Positions 18,859 to 27,978 of a DNA stretch of 64,000 nt are shown here, one piece after another. Position numbers and translations under genes: made by a program. The stretch covers positions 1 to 64,000 of the forward strand of contig JAGFIU010000010.1 in NCBI GenBank assembly GCA_024103355.1, in the 5' to 3' direction. Every line of letters begins with the position of its first letter. Position 1 is the stretch's first letter. The DNA is from Bacteroidota bacterium. Its GTDB lineage: Bacteria > Bacteroidota > Bacteroidia > NS11-12g > UBA955. The notes beneath the pieces are model-generated. The model saw nothing but the letters and a program-made list of their open reading frames with translations, was not told where the DNA came from and did not search any database.

Positions 18859-19251
18859 TTAAAATAAAAGTGATTTGGGCGGTTGCCAAATTTGGGTTAG
18901 AAAATCGTTGCTGTATTGTGAGGTTTTAAAAACCGGTTTTTTTGATTTTTCAAATAAAAAATCAAGTGATGAGAATATGGGTGATTCGTCCGGTGATATA
19001 GTGATGAGAGTAGGTGATTGACAATCTACTGACCTGAAAGGTAATTTTTCATGATCGTGGTCATCTGCATCGGCATGGTTAATATGGTTGGAATAATGTT
19101 CGCTGATAAAGTCAACAAAATCAATTTTACCAATCGTATTAAGGTGTTCAAAATAATGGTGTACCAATATTGGCAATTTGAGAATTTCTCCCAAAGCAGC
19201 ATTGGTATTTAAAAAGCCAAGCAGAAAAATAATTGCTATCAACCTTTTCAC
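18859..19251 (-). CDS. Small exported His-rich protein of the metal efflux operon
   Basis: A 130-residue protein starting at GTG, with a signal peptide (about 1-19, ending TNAALG). The mature part carries two histidine clusters, LVHHYFEHL and HYSNHINHADADDHDHEK. These are suited to binding divalent metals in the periplasm. It is the first gene of the leftward efflux operon, 82 bases ahead of czcA, with its own promoter box five bases upstream of the GTG. I infer a metal chaperone, buffer or sensor for the pump; I know no named family. No cysteine clusters of a classic copper chaperone are present. Confidence 0.65.
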   Translation of the reverse strand: MKRLIAIIFLLGFLNTNAALGEILKLPILVHHYFEHLNTIGKIDFVDFISEHYSNHINHADADDHDHEKLPFRSVDCQSPTLITISPDESPIFSSLDFLFEKSKKPVFKTSQYSNDFLTQIWQPPKSLLF

Positions 19252-19256
19252 GACAG

Positions 19257-19264
19257 CAAAGATA
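19257..19264 (-). promoter_or_regulatory. -7 promoter element (TATCTTTG) of the efflux operon
   Basis: TAnnTTTG on the minus strand, ending five bases before the GTG at 19251. This supports that non-ATG start and a nearly leaderless mRNA. Confidence 0.5.
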
Positions 19265-19359
19265 GTTTAAAATTTATTCGTAAAAATAAAATGACGGTAG
19301 GGGATTGAATAGCTTACATTATATGTAAAATCAGCTAAGAGAAGATTCTTTCCCTTTCA

Positions 19360-19367
19360 TACTTTTG
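19360..19367 (+). promoter_or_regulatory. -7 promoter element (TACTTTTG)
   Basis: TAnnTTTG 17 bases upstream of the ATG at 19385. No clear -33 element is visible. Confidence 0.5.
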
Positions 19368-19384
19368 TACTCAATAATTATACG

Positions 19385-19894
19385 ATGAAAAAAATCCTAA
19401 TTCTCTCCGACTCACATGGCTTGCTGGAAGAAGATGTAATGAAACATGTTGCCAATGCAGACGAGATATGGCATGCCGGTGATTGGGGTAATATGGAGGT
19501 TTTGGAGCAATTGGAGAAAGTCGGCAAAAAGATAGAGGGAGTTTATGGCAATATTGACGGGGGAAAACTTCGGATAACACTTCCTGACGAAAACATTTTT
19601 GAATGTGAGGGTTTAAAAGTTTTTATGACGCATATTGGCGGTTATCCGGGCAGGTATGCTGCAGGAATTAAGGAGAAAATAAAATCCATAAAACCAAAAT
19701 TGTTTATTTGCGGTCATTCTCATATTCTTAAAATCATGCAGGATAAGGAACTCAATGTGTTACATATCAATCCCGGTGCTTGCGGGAGGCACGGGTTTCA
19801 TATTTTTAGAACTATGGTTAGGATTGAGATTGACTTAGGTAAAATTACCAAAGCAGAAGTAGTAGAATTAGGCAGAAGAACTACTGTGTCTTAA
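19385..19894 (+). CDS. YfcE/MJ0936-type metallophosphoesterase
   Basis: A 169-residue calcineurin-like phosphoesterase of the small YfcE type, which cleaves phosphodiesters with a two-metal centre. All ligand motifs are present in order: SDSHG (8-12), HAGDWG, YGNIDGG, MTHIGG and CGHSHILK. The natural substrate of this family is uncertain. It is monocistronic and converges on the MacA-like gene, with a 14-base overlap of the 3' ends. Confidence 0.9.
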   Translation: MKKILILSDSHGLLEEDVMKHVANADEIWHAGDWGNMEVLEQLEKVGKKIEGVYGNIDGGKLRITLPDENIFECEGLKVFMTHIGGYPGRYAAGIKEKIKSIKPKLFICGHSHILKIMQDKELNVLHINPGACGRHGFHIFRTMVRIEIDLGKITKAEVVELGRRTTVS

Positions 19895-21185
19895 AAATTT
19901 CTGTTTTGCTTGTCACCTCAACCTGCATACCGTCTTTGAGGATATTTGACAAAATTCCGTAAGGTCCTGAAACCACTTTTTCTCCTTCGGAGATTCCCTC
20001 TTCTACATGAATATAATTGCCATCCTGAATACCGCATTTGACTTTGTGTAAACTTATTTTACCTTTATTTTCAACAAAAACAACTTCAACTCTATCGTTA
20101 GGATTTTCTTGCATATTTGTTTTGGATGTATCACTTCCAATTTCATTGGCAGAACGCATAGTAACAGCAGAAACAGGTATTGTGAGAATATTTTGTTCTT
20201 TTTTTGTGATAATATCGACTGTTGCTGTCATTCCGGGTAAGAAAGGGAGCGCGTTTGCATTTTCTGTCAATTCCTTGTAGCTATCCGGAAGGATACGAAC
20301 CCTGACCTCATAATTAACCGCTTGTTGATTGTCGGCTGTGCCCACAGTGGATTTATTAGAACGAGCCACCTGACTCACTATTCCTTTGAATTTTTTCCCT
20401 TTGTATGCGTCAACTTCAACATTTGCAGTATCACCTTTTTTTATTCTGATAATATCATTCTCATTCACATCCACTCTAACTTCCACAAAATCAAATTGTG
20501 AGATTCTCATCATTTCAGTACCTGCCATTTGACTGGTACCCACAACTCTTTCGCCTTTTTCAACAGAAAGCGAGGTAACAATCCCGTTGATGGGAGAATA
20601 AATATTGGTTCTGCCGTAGTTTCTTTGAGATTCTTCAAGTCTTGCAGCGGTACTTTCTACATTATATTTAGCAGCCAAAACATTCTTGTCGGCAGTTTCG
20701 TTTTCTGCCAAAGCCATGTTGTATGCAGCTTCTGCTGATTCAAATTCTGCTAAAGAAATTACCTTTTCATTATAAAGTTTTTTTTGTCTTTTATAATTCG
20801 CTTCTTGTTGCTTTAAGTTTGCTTTTGTTCTTGAAAGTTGTGCCTCATAGGTTGCCAAACCTGCTTTTGCATTGTTCAATGTTGCTTTCATTTGCTCCAT
20901 TGCTGATTCATAAAGTTCGGGGTTTATCCTGCAAAGCAATTGACCTTGTTTGACTGAGTCACCTTCTGCTACCAACAATTCGATAATTTCACCTGATACA
21001 TCTGAACTGATTTTTACTTCAACCTCAGGATATATTCTACCTGATGAGGCTACTGACTCCACAATATCACGCTTTTTTGCCTCTTCAGTTACAACTTTGA
21101 CTGCGCTGCTCTTGCGGTTTCCGGCAACAAGCCAAAGAATAATAATGATGATAATGGAAACGGCAATGATGATTTTGGTTTTCAT
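19881..21185 (-). CDS. MacA/HlyD-type efflux adaptor without an adjacent pump
   Basis: A 434-residue membrane-fusion protein. It has one N-terminal membrane segment (MKTKIIIAVSIIIIIILWLV), a first lipoyl half (EIIELLVAEGDSVKQGQLLC), a long coiled-coil hairpin (about 85-185), a second lipoyl half (IYSPINGIVTSLSVEKGERV) and C-terminal barrel domains. This matches the MacA-like adaptors of ABC-type export systems. I start at the ATG at 21185 because the upstream TTG at 21215 is inside a TATTTTTG promoter box. It lies 118 bases downstream of a TolC gene, but the MacB permease/ATPase that normally follows is missing. The next gene is convergent. Confidence 0.88.
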   Translation of the reverse strand: MKTKIIIAVSIIIIIILWLVAGNRKSSAVKVVTEEAKKRDIVESVASSGRIYPEVEVKISSDVSGEIIELLVAEGDSVKQGQLLCRINPELYESAMEQMKATLNNAKAGLATYEAQLSRTKANLKQQEANYKRQKKLYNEKVISLAEFESAEAAYNMALAENETADKNVLAAKYNVESTAARLEESQRNYGRTNIYSPINGIVTSLSVEKGERVVGTSQMAGTEMMRISQFDFVEVRVDVNENDIIRIKKGDTANVEVDAYKGKKFKGIVSQVARSNKSTVGTADNQQAVNYEVRVRILPDSYKELTENANALPFLPGMTATVDIITKKEQNILTIPVSAVTMRSANEIGSDTSKTNMQENPNDRVEVVFVENKGKISLHKVKCGIQDGNYIHVEEGISEGEKVVSGPYGILSNILKDGMQVEVTSKTEIFKTQ

Positions 21186-21212
21186 ATTCTTTACCAAATT
21201 TTTACAGTCCGA

Positions 21213-21220
21213 CAAAAATA
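21213..21220 (-). promoter_or_regulatory. -7 promoter element (TATTTTTG) of the adaptor gene
   Basis: TAnnTTTG on the minus strand, 27 bases before the ATG at 21185. It overlaps the spurious TTG start and suggests the adaptor can be transcribed separately from the TolC gene. Confidence 0.45.
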
Positions 21221-21303
21221 AGCATTTTGATGTCTGTTAATGACTCATAAGAAAATTATGGGATATACTCAACCAAGCTATCATTACTTTTTCTGTATGA
21301 TTA

Positions 21304-22725
21304 TTAACGAATTTCAACTGCACTACCATTATAGAACTCAACCACCATTCTGTTAAACAGCAATTCATAACGCGCTTGGAGTGCGGAGATTTCTGCTTTT
21401 AGCAACTGATTTTTTGCATTGGCATAGTCATAAGGATTCAACAATCCGTTTTCAAATCGTTTTTGGGCATATTCCATTTGTAATCGTGCCGCTTCCAATG
21501 CTTTCTCGCTTGCATTTTTTTTGGAAACGGATGCATTATAATCTGCGATAGCCTTGGTAACATTAGCTTTAAGAACATTTTTGGTTTGTTGAAGATTGTT
21601 TTGTTGCAACTGTTTATTGATACTGCTTTTTTGGATATTATGTTGAACATACATTCCGTTGAAAATATTCCAACTAAAGCTGATACCAATGGTTTGACCA
21701 AAATTATTATTGAGTTGTTCACCCAAAGGAATCACCTTGGTTTCTGCTCTGAAAGTGGGTTGCAAAACCGGTTCTAATGTGTTTGAAACATAGCCAATCG
21801 GTTGTGTTCCAACCGGAATCATATTGGTAATCTGAACAGCATTTTGAGAAAAAACTGTACTCATATTCGCATACAAAGACAAAACCGGTGCTTGCATTCC
21901 TTTATTTATTTTTTCGCTAACTTCAGAGCTATATACTTTCAAGGTGCTGCTTTCTATTTCGGGTAAATGTTTTAGCGCATTATTATAAACTTGTTCAGTT
22001 GCAAAAACAGGAGTTTCCGGATTAGGAGTAATCTGTGGTTCCTCAATATCCCAATTTTCAGAGGGAGGAATCAGAATCAGATTAAGGAGATTCACTTTGG
22101 CTATTTCTCTTTGGTTTTGGGCTTCAACCAAAGAGAGGCTTTCGTTTGCTAACTGAGACTCTAAGGTAAGCTCCGCACTTTTGTCGGAAGCACCTGATTC
22201 TACTAACTTTCGAGTTCTTTCTAATTGTTCTTTAGTAGAAGAAACCTGGCTTTCCATACTCCTGACAAGTTCTTTAGCCATCAACAATGAAAGATATGCA
22301 GATGCCACATTCAATGCCAGTTGATTTTTGTAGCTTTCCAAATCTTTCAGACTTGCTTGATAGTTAAATTTTTGCAACCGAATTGTATTTTGTTTTTGTA
22401 ATCCGTTATAAATTACCCAATCTGCATTGAGAGAAAAATAATCTGACAATATTCTCTTTGTCATAAATTGATTGCTAAACCGGTCGATAGAACGTCCAAA
22501 ATTGTATCCGTGATTTGCGCCAAAAGACAAAGAAGGCAACATTGAGTATTGTGAACTCTTCCAATCAATTTTCCCTATTTGTGCCTGTAATTGAGCAGAA
22601 CGAATTTCAGGATTGTATTTGTAAGCAAGGTCAATACAATCTTTGAGACTGAGGATAGTTTGTCCGAAGGAGGAAGCAGCAGTAAAATATATGGTCAGAA
22701 CAACTGCCAGGGTTTTCATTTTCAT
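21304..22725 (-). CDS. TolC family outer-membrane efflux channel
   Basis: A 473-residue outer-membrane factor. The signal peptide (about 1-21, ending ASSFG) is followed by two homologous halves, each with long helical hairpins: LSLKDCIDLAYKYNPEIRSAQ opens the first, and RLQMEYAQKRFENGLLNPYDYANAKNQLL lies in the second (segments of a longer stretch). It forms the trimeric channel for a tripartite exporter, probably with the MacA-like adaptor downstream. The start is the ATG at 22725, five bases after a TACTTTTG promoter box. ATG 22719, two codons in, is an alternative that would give a slightly longer leader. Confidence 0.9.
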   Translation of the reverse strand: MKMKTLAVVLTIYFTAASSFGQTILSLKDCIDLAYKYNPEIRSAQLQAQIGKIDWKSSQYSMLPSLSFGANHGYNFGRSIDRFSNQFMTKRILSDYFSLNADWVIYNGLQKQNTIRLQKFNYQASLKDLESYKNQLALNVASAYLSLLMAKELVRSMESQVSSTKEQLERTRKLVESGASDKSAELTLESQLANESLSLVEAQNQREIAKVNLLNLILIPPSENWDIEEPQITPNPETPVFATEQVYNNALKHLPEIESSTLKVYSSEVSEKINKGMQAPVLSLYANMSTVFSQNAVQITNMIPVGTQPIGYVSNTLEPVLQPTFRAETKVIPLGEQLNNNFGQTIGISFSWNIFNGMYVQHNIQKSSINKQLQQNNLQQTKNVLKANVTKAIADYNASVSKKNASEKALEAARLQMEYAQKRFENGLLNPYDYANAKNQLLKAEISALQARYELLFNRMVVEFYNGSAVEIR

Positions 22726-22730
22726 AAAAG

Positions 22731-22764
22731 CAAAAGTAGTCAACTATGCCTCAAATTAATTCAA
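22731..22764 (-). promoter_or_regulatory. Promoter of the TolC gene (TTG-N23-TACTTTTG)
   Basis: Minus-strand TTG (22764-22762), a 23-base spacer and TACTTTTG (22738-22731). It lies five bases from the ATG at 22725. Confidence 0.6.
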
Positions 22765-22840
22765 TGAAAAAAAAATCATCCCTAAAAATCTTGTCGGATA
22801 AGGGTGTTTCTATAAACTTAAATACATTTGTTTGAGAATC

Positions 22841-23935
22841 CTAAGAGAATTTGTCCTTGTATCTGTTTTTGATTTCGTTGACAATGAGTTTAACCTCTTG
22901 TTCACGGTTGAGTTCGCATATCAGCAGTGCATCTTCGGTATTAATCACCATCATGTTTTTGAGTCCGTTGACAACAACTACTTTTTCTTTTTCCTGATTG
23001 AGTACCAGAGAATTTTTGGTGTCCATCACAAGAATTTTATCTCCGTGAATCACGTTGTTTTCCATTGTTTTTTCTCTGACTTCAAACAATGACTTCCATG
23101 TACCCAAGTCGCTCCAGCCAAGGTCTGCGGGTATAACACAAACATTGTCGGCCTTTTCCATGATTGCATAATCAATAGAAATATTTTTTGTCTGAGGATA
23201 AATCTTTCTGATGTAATCTTGTTCCTCATTTGAATTATAAAACTTGTTACCGTCTTTGAAGAGTTTGAAAAGATCGGGTTGAAATATTTCAAAAGCATTG
23301 AGTATGGTTTTGGAAGCCCAGATAAAAATACCTGCATTCCAAAGAAAATCACCACTTTCAATAAAAGTTTGTGCAAGTTCAAGGTCAGGCTTTTCTGTAA
23401 AAGTCTTAACCTTATGAGCAAATTGATTTTGTTTGTTTGTTAAGAACTGTATATATCCATAACCGGTGTCGGGTCGGTTGGGAGTAATTCCGATGGTCAC
23501 CAGAGTGTTTTCTTTTTCTGCAAACTCTAATCCTGCAATGGTTGTGTCAATAAATGTCTTTTCTTTGAGAATAAGATGGTCGCTGGGTGCGAAAACACAA
23601 ACTGCATCTTTGTTTTTTGCATGGATTTTTGAGGTTGCATATAACACACAAGGTGCAGTGTTCATTGCCTGTGGTTCTTTTATAATATTATCGGAGTTGA
23701 TCTCCGGTAATTGTTCTTGAATAAGCGGAGTATATACTTCGTTGGAAATAATATAGATATTCTCTTGAGGAACAATGTTTTTAAATCTGCTATATGTCAA
23801 CTGGAGCAAGGTTTGTCCTGTTCCCATGATATCCAAAAACTGTTTTGGAAAAGACTTTTTACTCCAGGGCCAAAAACGGCTTCCTATACCTCCTGCCATA
23901 ATGATGGCATAATGGTTTTTATTCAGTTTCTGCAT
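22841..23935 (-). CDS. manC: Mannose-1-phosphate guanylyltransferase
   Basis: A 364-residue GDP-mannose pyrophosphorylase that makes GDP-mannose from mannose 1-phosphate and GTP for polysaccharide synthesis. The nucleotide-binding signature IMAGGIGSRFWPWSKKSFPKQF is at about 13-34. FAPSDHLI, FTEKPD and FLWNAGIFIW follow, then SIDYAIMEKADNV and GWSDLGTW. It lacks the C-terminal isomerase domain of the bifunctional enzymes, as is usual in this phylum. It starts three bases after the kdsD stop, so the two are co-transcribed, supplying sugar precursors for the surface glycan genes elsewhere in the window. Confidence 0.93.
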   Translation of the reverse strand: MQKLNKNHYAIIMAGGIGSRFWPWSKKSFPKQFLDIMGTGQTLLQLTYSRFKNIVPQENIYIISNEVYTPLIQEQLPEINSDNIIKEPQAMNTAPCVLYATSKIHAKNKDAVCVFAPSDHLILKEKTFIDTTIAGLEFAEKENTLVTIGITPNRPDTGYGYIQFLTNKQNQFAHKVKTFTEKPDLELAQTFIESGDFLWNAGIFIWASKTILNAFEIFQPDLFKLFKDGNKFYNSNEEQDYIRKIYPQTKNISIDYAIMEKADNVCVIPADLGWSDLGTWKSLFEVREKTMENNVIHGDKILVMDTKNSLVLNQEKEKVVVVNGLKNMMVINTEDALLICELNREQEVKLIVNEIKNRYKDKFS

Positions 23936-23938
23936 TTC

Positions 23939-24907
23939 TTAGATTAATCCTTCTTTATATAAATCATGAATATGAATCATTCCTATGTATTTTTCTGATT
24001 CATCGGTTATAATCAACTGAGATATTTTGAATTGCTTTAGAAGCTCAAGTGCTTCTGCAGCAAGGTTTTTAGACGAAAATGTTTTAGGGTTTTTACTCAT
24101 TATTTCCTTGGCAGTAAGGGTTTGCAAATTAACATTCTTTTCGAGCATTCTTCTAATGTCACCGTCTGTTATAATTCCAACCAGTTTTTTCTTCTCAAAA
24201 ACAGCAGTTGCTCCCAATCTTCTTTCAGAAATTTCTACAATCACCTTCTTAATGGGGTCTGTTATTTGTACGGATGGTTTCTCATTTTGTTTTGCGATTT
24301 CACCACAAGTGAGGTAGATTTTTTTTCCAAGGTTGCCACCCGGATGGTATTTTGAAAAATCTTTTGCGGTAAAATGTCTGCTGCTCAGCAAAGCCACTGC
24401 CAAGGCATCACCCAAGGCAAGTTGTAATGTAGTGCTGGTGGTTGGAGCCAAATTGAGCGGACACGCTTCTTTTTCAATGTGATATGCCAAAACCCATTTT
24501 GATTCTTTTGCCAACGCAGAATCAGCATTTCCGCATATACAAGCAAGAGGGTTTCCCATTTTTGAAATCAATCCTGCCAAGTATTTGATTTCAGGTGTAT
24601 TTCCACTGTGTGACAGTGCAATAATTAAATCTTCTTTTTGTACCATCCCCAAATCCCCATGAATAGCTTCGGCAGCATGCATAAAAATAGAGGGGGTACC
24701 GGTTGAGTTGAGTGTTGCTGTTATCTTCCGAGCTATAATAGCACTTTTGCCTATTCCTGTTAGAATAATCCTACCTTTGGTCGAAAGTATTTTTTTTACA
24801 AGTGGTGCAAAATCACTTGGAAAGGATTTAGCTAAGGCTGTCATACCTGCAATCTCGGCTGCAAGTGCTTCCTTACCGAGTTGGGTTATTTCTTTTTCTG
24901 TTATCAA
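23939..24907 (-). CDS. kdsD: Arabinose-5-phosphate isomerase (KpsF/GutQ family)
   Basis: A 322-residue isomerase that converts ribulose 5-phosphate to arabinose 5-phosphate, the first committed step toward the Kdo of lipopolysaccharide. The SIS domain (about 30-170) has ILTGIGKSAIIARK and IALSHSGNTPE, and two CBS domains occupy about 205-322 (GIITDGDIRRML near 260). Translation must start at TTG 24907: the frame has a stop five codons upstream and no ATG before the SIS domain. It leads a two-gene operon with manC. Confidence 0.92.
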   Translation of the reverse strand: MITEKEITQLGKEALAAEIAGMTALAKSFPSDFAPLVKKILSTKGRIILTGIGKSAIIARKITATLNSTGTPSIFMHAAEAIHGDLGMVQKEDLIIALSHSGNTPEIKYLAGLISKMGNPLACICGNADSALAKESKWVLAYHIEKEACPLNLAPTTSTTLQLALGDALAVALLSSRHFTAKDFSKYHPGGNLGKKIYLTCGEIAKQNEKPSVQITDPIKKVIVEISERRLGATAVFEKKKLVGIITDGDIRRMLEKNVNLQTLTAKEIMSKNPKTFSSKNLAAEALELLKQFKISQLIITDESEKYIGMIHIHDLYKEGLI

Positions 24908-25014
24908 AACTTCTGCAAATTAAAATCAAAGACAAATATCTTTTTTTTAATTCTTTTTATGCTAATTTAGTGCACCCAAACAAAAAGACAATTTTTTATT
25001 GTATATAAGTGAAT

Positions 25015-27219
25015 ATGAACACATTAAATAAATCTATGACTCCCAAAGAAGCGTTGCAACTGTTTTTTGGTTTCAATTCTTTCAAAGGAAAACAAGAAGA
25101 AGTCATACAATGTGTGTTGGATGGCAACGACTGTTTTGTAATTATGCCAACCGGTGCAGGGAAGAGTTTGTGTTATCAACTACCGGCATTGATGTATGAA
25201 GGTACAGCGATTATAATATCTCCCTTAATTGCTCTGATGAAAAATCAAGTTGACTCCATTCGTGGTTTTTCAAGCACAGAAAAAATAGCACATTTTTTAA
25301 ACTCATCTTTGTCAAAAACAGACATTGCCGCTGTCAAAGCAGATATCTCATCCGGAAACACCAAATTGCTTTATGTAGCACCGGAAACATTAAAAAAAGA
25401 AGAAACTCTTGAGTTTCTGAAAACCATAAAAGTATCCTTTGTTGCAGTGGACGAGGCACACTGTATTTCTGAATGGGGACACGATTTCAGACCTGAATAC
25501 AGAAGAATCAAAGCAATGGTTCACCAGCTTGATTCCACAGTTCCTATTATGGCACTTACGGCAACGGCAACACCCAAGGTGCAATATGATATCCAAAAAA
25601 ACCTTGACATGTTGGATGCTAAGGTTTTCAAGTCTTCATTTAATCGAGAGAACCTTTACTATGATATTAGACCTAAACGCAGCAAAGAGAAAGTTTATAA
25701 AAATATGGTCAGCTATATCAAACAACATCATGGTCAATCCGGAATTATCTATTGTTTGAGCCGAAAAAAGGTAGAAGAAATAGCTGAAATGCTTGCTATC
25801 AACGGAATAAAAGCTCTCCCTTACCATGCAGGACTTGATGCCAAAACAAGGGTCAAAAATCAAGATGCATTTCTGATGGAAGATGCTGATGTAATTGTAG
25901 CAACAATTGCATTCGGAATGGGGATTGACAAACCGGACGTTCGCTTTGTGATGCACTATGATGTGCCTAAAAGTTTGGAAGGTTATTATCAAGAAACAGG
26001 TCGTTCCGGCAGAGACGGTATTGTGAGCGATTGTATTATGTATTATAATCCAAGCGATATCGAGAAGCTTGAGAAATTTCTAAAAGACAAACCCGTAGCA
26101 GAGCAGGAGATTGGCACATTATTGATTGATGAAACTTCCGCCTTTTCAGAATCCAGCCAGTGCAGACGCAAATTTTTACTCCATTATTTCGGAGAAGAAT
26201 TTGATGAAGCTAATTGCAATGAGATGTGCGACAACTGCCGTCATCCCAAGCCAAAACAAGAGGTAAAGGATGAAATGGTCGCATTTCTTAAAGTAATGGA
26301 TGGAACACTCAAAGGCGAATACAATGTTCACCACCTTGTAAACTTTGCCGTGGGCAAAAAGTCGGATTCAATCAAGGATTACGGACATAATAAAGCAAAA
26401 GACTTCGGATACGGAAAAGACAAAGACAATTTGTTTTGGAAGAGTATCAGCCGTCTTGCCTATTTGAATAATTTTCTAATTAAAAATATTGAAAAATACG
26501 GCCTCTATAGTCTGTCAGAAAAGGGAAAAGAGTTTATTAATAATCCTTATTCTTTGAAAATGGCTATAGACGTGGAATATGAAAGTGTTAATGAAGAAGA
26601 ATATGAAACAGCTAAGGTGGAAGGCTCCACAGACAAGGCACTTTTCAATATGCTCAAAGACCTTCGCAAAACAGTAGCAAAGAAACATAATTTACCTCCT
26701 TATGTTATTTTCCAAGACCCTTCATTGGAAGATATGGCAATGAAATACCCGATCACTATTGATGATCTTGAGAAAGTTCATGGTGTAGGCAGAAACAAAG
26801 CCGAAAAATACGGAGAAGAATTTGTTAAGTTAATTGCTGCTTATGTTGAGGAGAATGAGATTGACCGCCCGGATGATTTTGTTGTTAAAACTTCAGGCGA
26901 AAAATCAAGAAAGAAAATAGCCATTATTCAGAACATTGACAAAAAAGTAGATATTGAAGATATTGCCAAATCTCTCGGTGTGGGAATCAAAGAGTTTATT
27001 GAAGAACTAGAACAAATGGTTGCGTCAGGAACCAAACTTGACCTAATGTATTACCTAACAGAGTTAATGGATGAGGAGTATTTGGATGAGATTTTTGATT
27101 ATTTCAAACAGCAACAAGAGGATGATATTGAAGCCGCACTCAAAGCATTTGATGGTGATTTTTCACTCGAAGAGTTAAGGCTTTGCAGATTGCAGTTTAT
27201 TTCAGACATGTCAATGTAA
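25015..27219 (+). CDS. recQ: ATP-dependent DNA helicase RecQ
   Basis: A 734-residue 3'-5' DNA helicase for recombination repair and fork restart. Walker A (PTGAGKS, 45-51) and the DEAH box (146-149, followed by CISEWGHDFRPEY) are intact, as are the helicase C-terminal motifs FGMGIDKPDVRFVMH and YYQETGRSGRDG. The zinc-binding RQC Cys set (CRRKFLLHYF, CNEMCDNC) follows, then an HRDC domain (about 545-620) with DLEKVHGVGRNKAEKYGEE and an acidic C-terminal extension typical of Bacteroidota. The ATG at 25015 is preferred to a GTG two codons upstream. It is monocistronic and divergent from kdsD. Confidence 0.96.
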   Translation: MNTLNKSMTPKEALQLFFGFNSFKGKQEEVIQCVLDGNDCFVIMPTGAGKSLCYQLPALMYEGTAIIISPLIALMKNQVDSIRGFSSTEKIAHFLNSSLSKTDIAAVKADISSGNTKLLYVAPETLKKEETLEFLKTIKVSFVAVDEAHCISEWGHDFRPEYRRIKAMVHQLDSTVPIMALTATATPKVQYDIQKNLDMLDAKVFKSSFNRENLYYDIRPKRSKEKVYKNMVSYIKQHHGQSGIIYCLSRKKVEEIAEMLAINGIKALPYHAGLDAKTRVKNQDAFLMEDADVIVATIAFGMGIDKPDVRFVMHYDVPKSLEGYYQETGRSGRDGIVSDCIMYYNPSDIEKLEKFLKDKPVAEQEIGTLLIDETSAFSESSQCRRKFLLHYFGEEFDEANCNEMCDNCRHPKPKQEVKDEMVAFLKVMDGTLKGEYNVHHLVNFAVGKKSDSIKDYGHNKAKDFGYGKDKDNLFWKSISRLAYLNNFLIKNIEKYGLYSLSEKGKEFINNPYSLKMAIDVEYESVNEEEYETAKVEGSTDKALFNMLKDLRKTVAKKHNLPPYVIFQDPSLEDMAMKYPITIDDLEKVHGVGRNKAEKYGEEFVKLIAAYVEENEIDRPDDFVVKTSGEKSRKKIAIIQNIDKKVDIEDIAKSLGVGIKEFIEELEQMVASGTKLDLMYYLTELMDEEYLDEIFDYFKQQQEDDIEAALKAFDGDFSLEELRLCRLQFISDMSM

Positions 27220-27284
27220 TTTGTTATAATTGGTTGTTTTCATAGCAGATAAACCCATGCGGATAGTGACCAAAATCAAATCAG

Positions 27285-27292
27285 TATCTTTG
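27285..27292 (+). promoter_or_regulatory. -7 promoter element (TATCTTTG)
   Basis: TAnnTTTG 11 bases upstream of the ATG at 27304, heading the DUF4159 and lipid kinase pair. Confidence 0.5.
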
Positions 27293-27303
27293 CGGTGAAT
27301 CTT

Positions 27304-27978
27304 ATGTTTGTGAAAAGAGTATCCATATTTGTGCTTGTAGCTCTTGTTATGGGTCTGTTCAGTAGTTTTATACTTTCACCCAATATTCGATTAGCAAAAC
27401 TTAAATATCGCGGTGGGGGTGATTGGTATTCAGACAGAACCGCATTACCTAATCTGGCAAAATTTTGTAACAAAAATTTGGGTACAGCTTTTCCCGAAAA
27501 TGATGATATTGTCGAAGTCGGCTCTTCAGATATCTTCAACTATCCTTATATTTACATGACAGGACATGGCAATTTTGTTTTTAATGATGAAGAAGCCGAA
27601 AACTTGCGTAAATATTTGATTTCCGGAGGTTTTCTTCACATTGATGACAATTATGGTTTAGACCCTTTTGTCCGCCCTCAGATGAAGAAAGTTTTTCCCG
27701 AATTGGAAATGGTTGAACTCCCTTTTTCTCACCCGATTTTCCACCAAAAATATGATTTTCCTAAAGGCTTACCCAAAGTCCACGAACATGACGGCAAACC
27801 TCCACAAGCATTTGGATTGATTTATAAAGGAAGATTGGTTTGTCTTTATACTTATGAATGTGACTTAGGAAATGGATGGGAAGACCAAAGCGTATATAAT
27901 GACCCGGAGGAAATAAGGCTGCAAGCTTTGAAAATGGGAGCCAATATCATTCAATTTGTTTTTACAAATAATCCGTGA
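27304..27978 (+). CDS. DUF4159 family protein
   Basis: A 224-residue protein with an N-terminal signal or anchor (MFVKRVSIFVLVALVMGLFS). The DUF4159 core follows: KYRGGGDWYSDRTALPNL, a YPYIYMTGHGNFVFNDEEAENLRKYL block, GGFLHIDDNYGLDPFVRPQMK and LPFSHPIFH. The glutamine-amidotransferase-like fold of this family has no established reaction. I start at the ATG rather than a GTG three codons upstream. Its stop overlaps the GTG start of the lipid kinase (GTGA), so the pair is translationally coupled. Confidence 0.82.
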   Translation: MFVKRVSIFVLVALVMGLFSSFILSPNIRLAKLKYRGGGDWYSDRTALPNLAKFCNKNLGTAFPENDDIVEVGSSDIFNYPYIYMTGHGNFVFNDEEAENLRKYLISGGFLHIDDNYGLDPFVRPQMKKVFPELEMVELPFSHPIFHQKYDFPKGLPKVHEHDGKPPQAFGLIYKGRLVCLYTYECDLGNGWEDQSVYNDPEEIRLQALKMGANIIQFVFTNNP

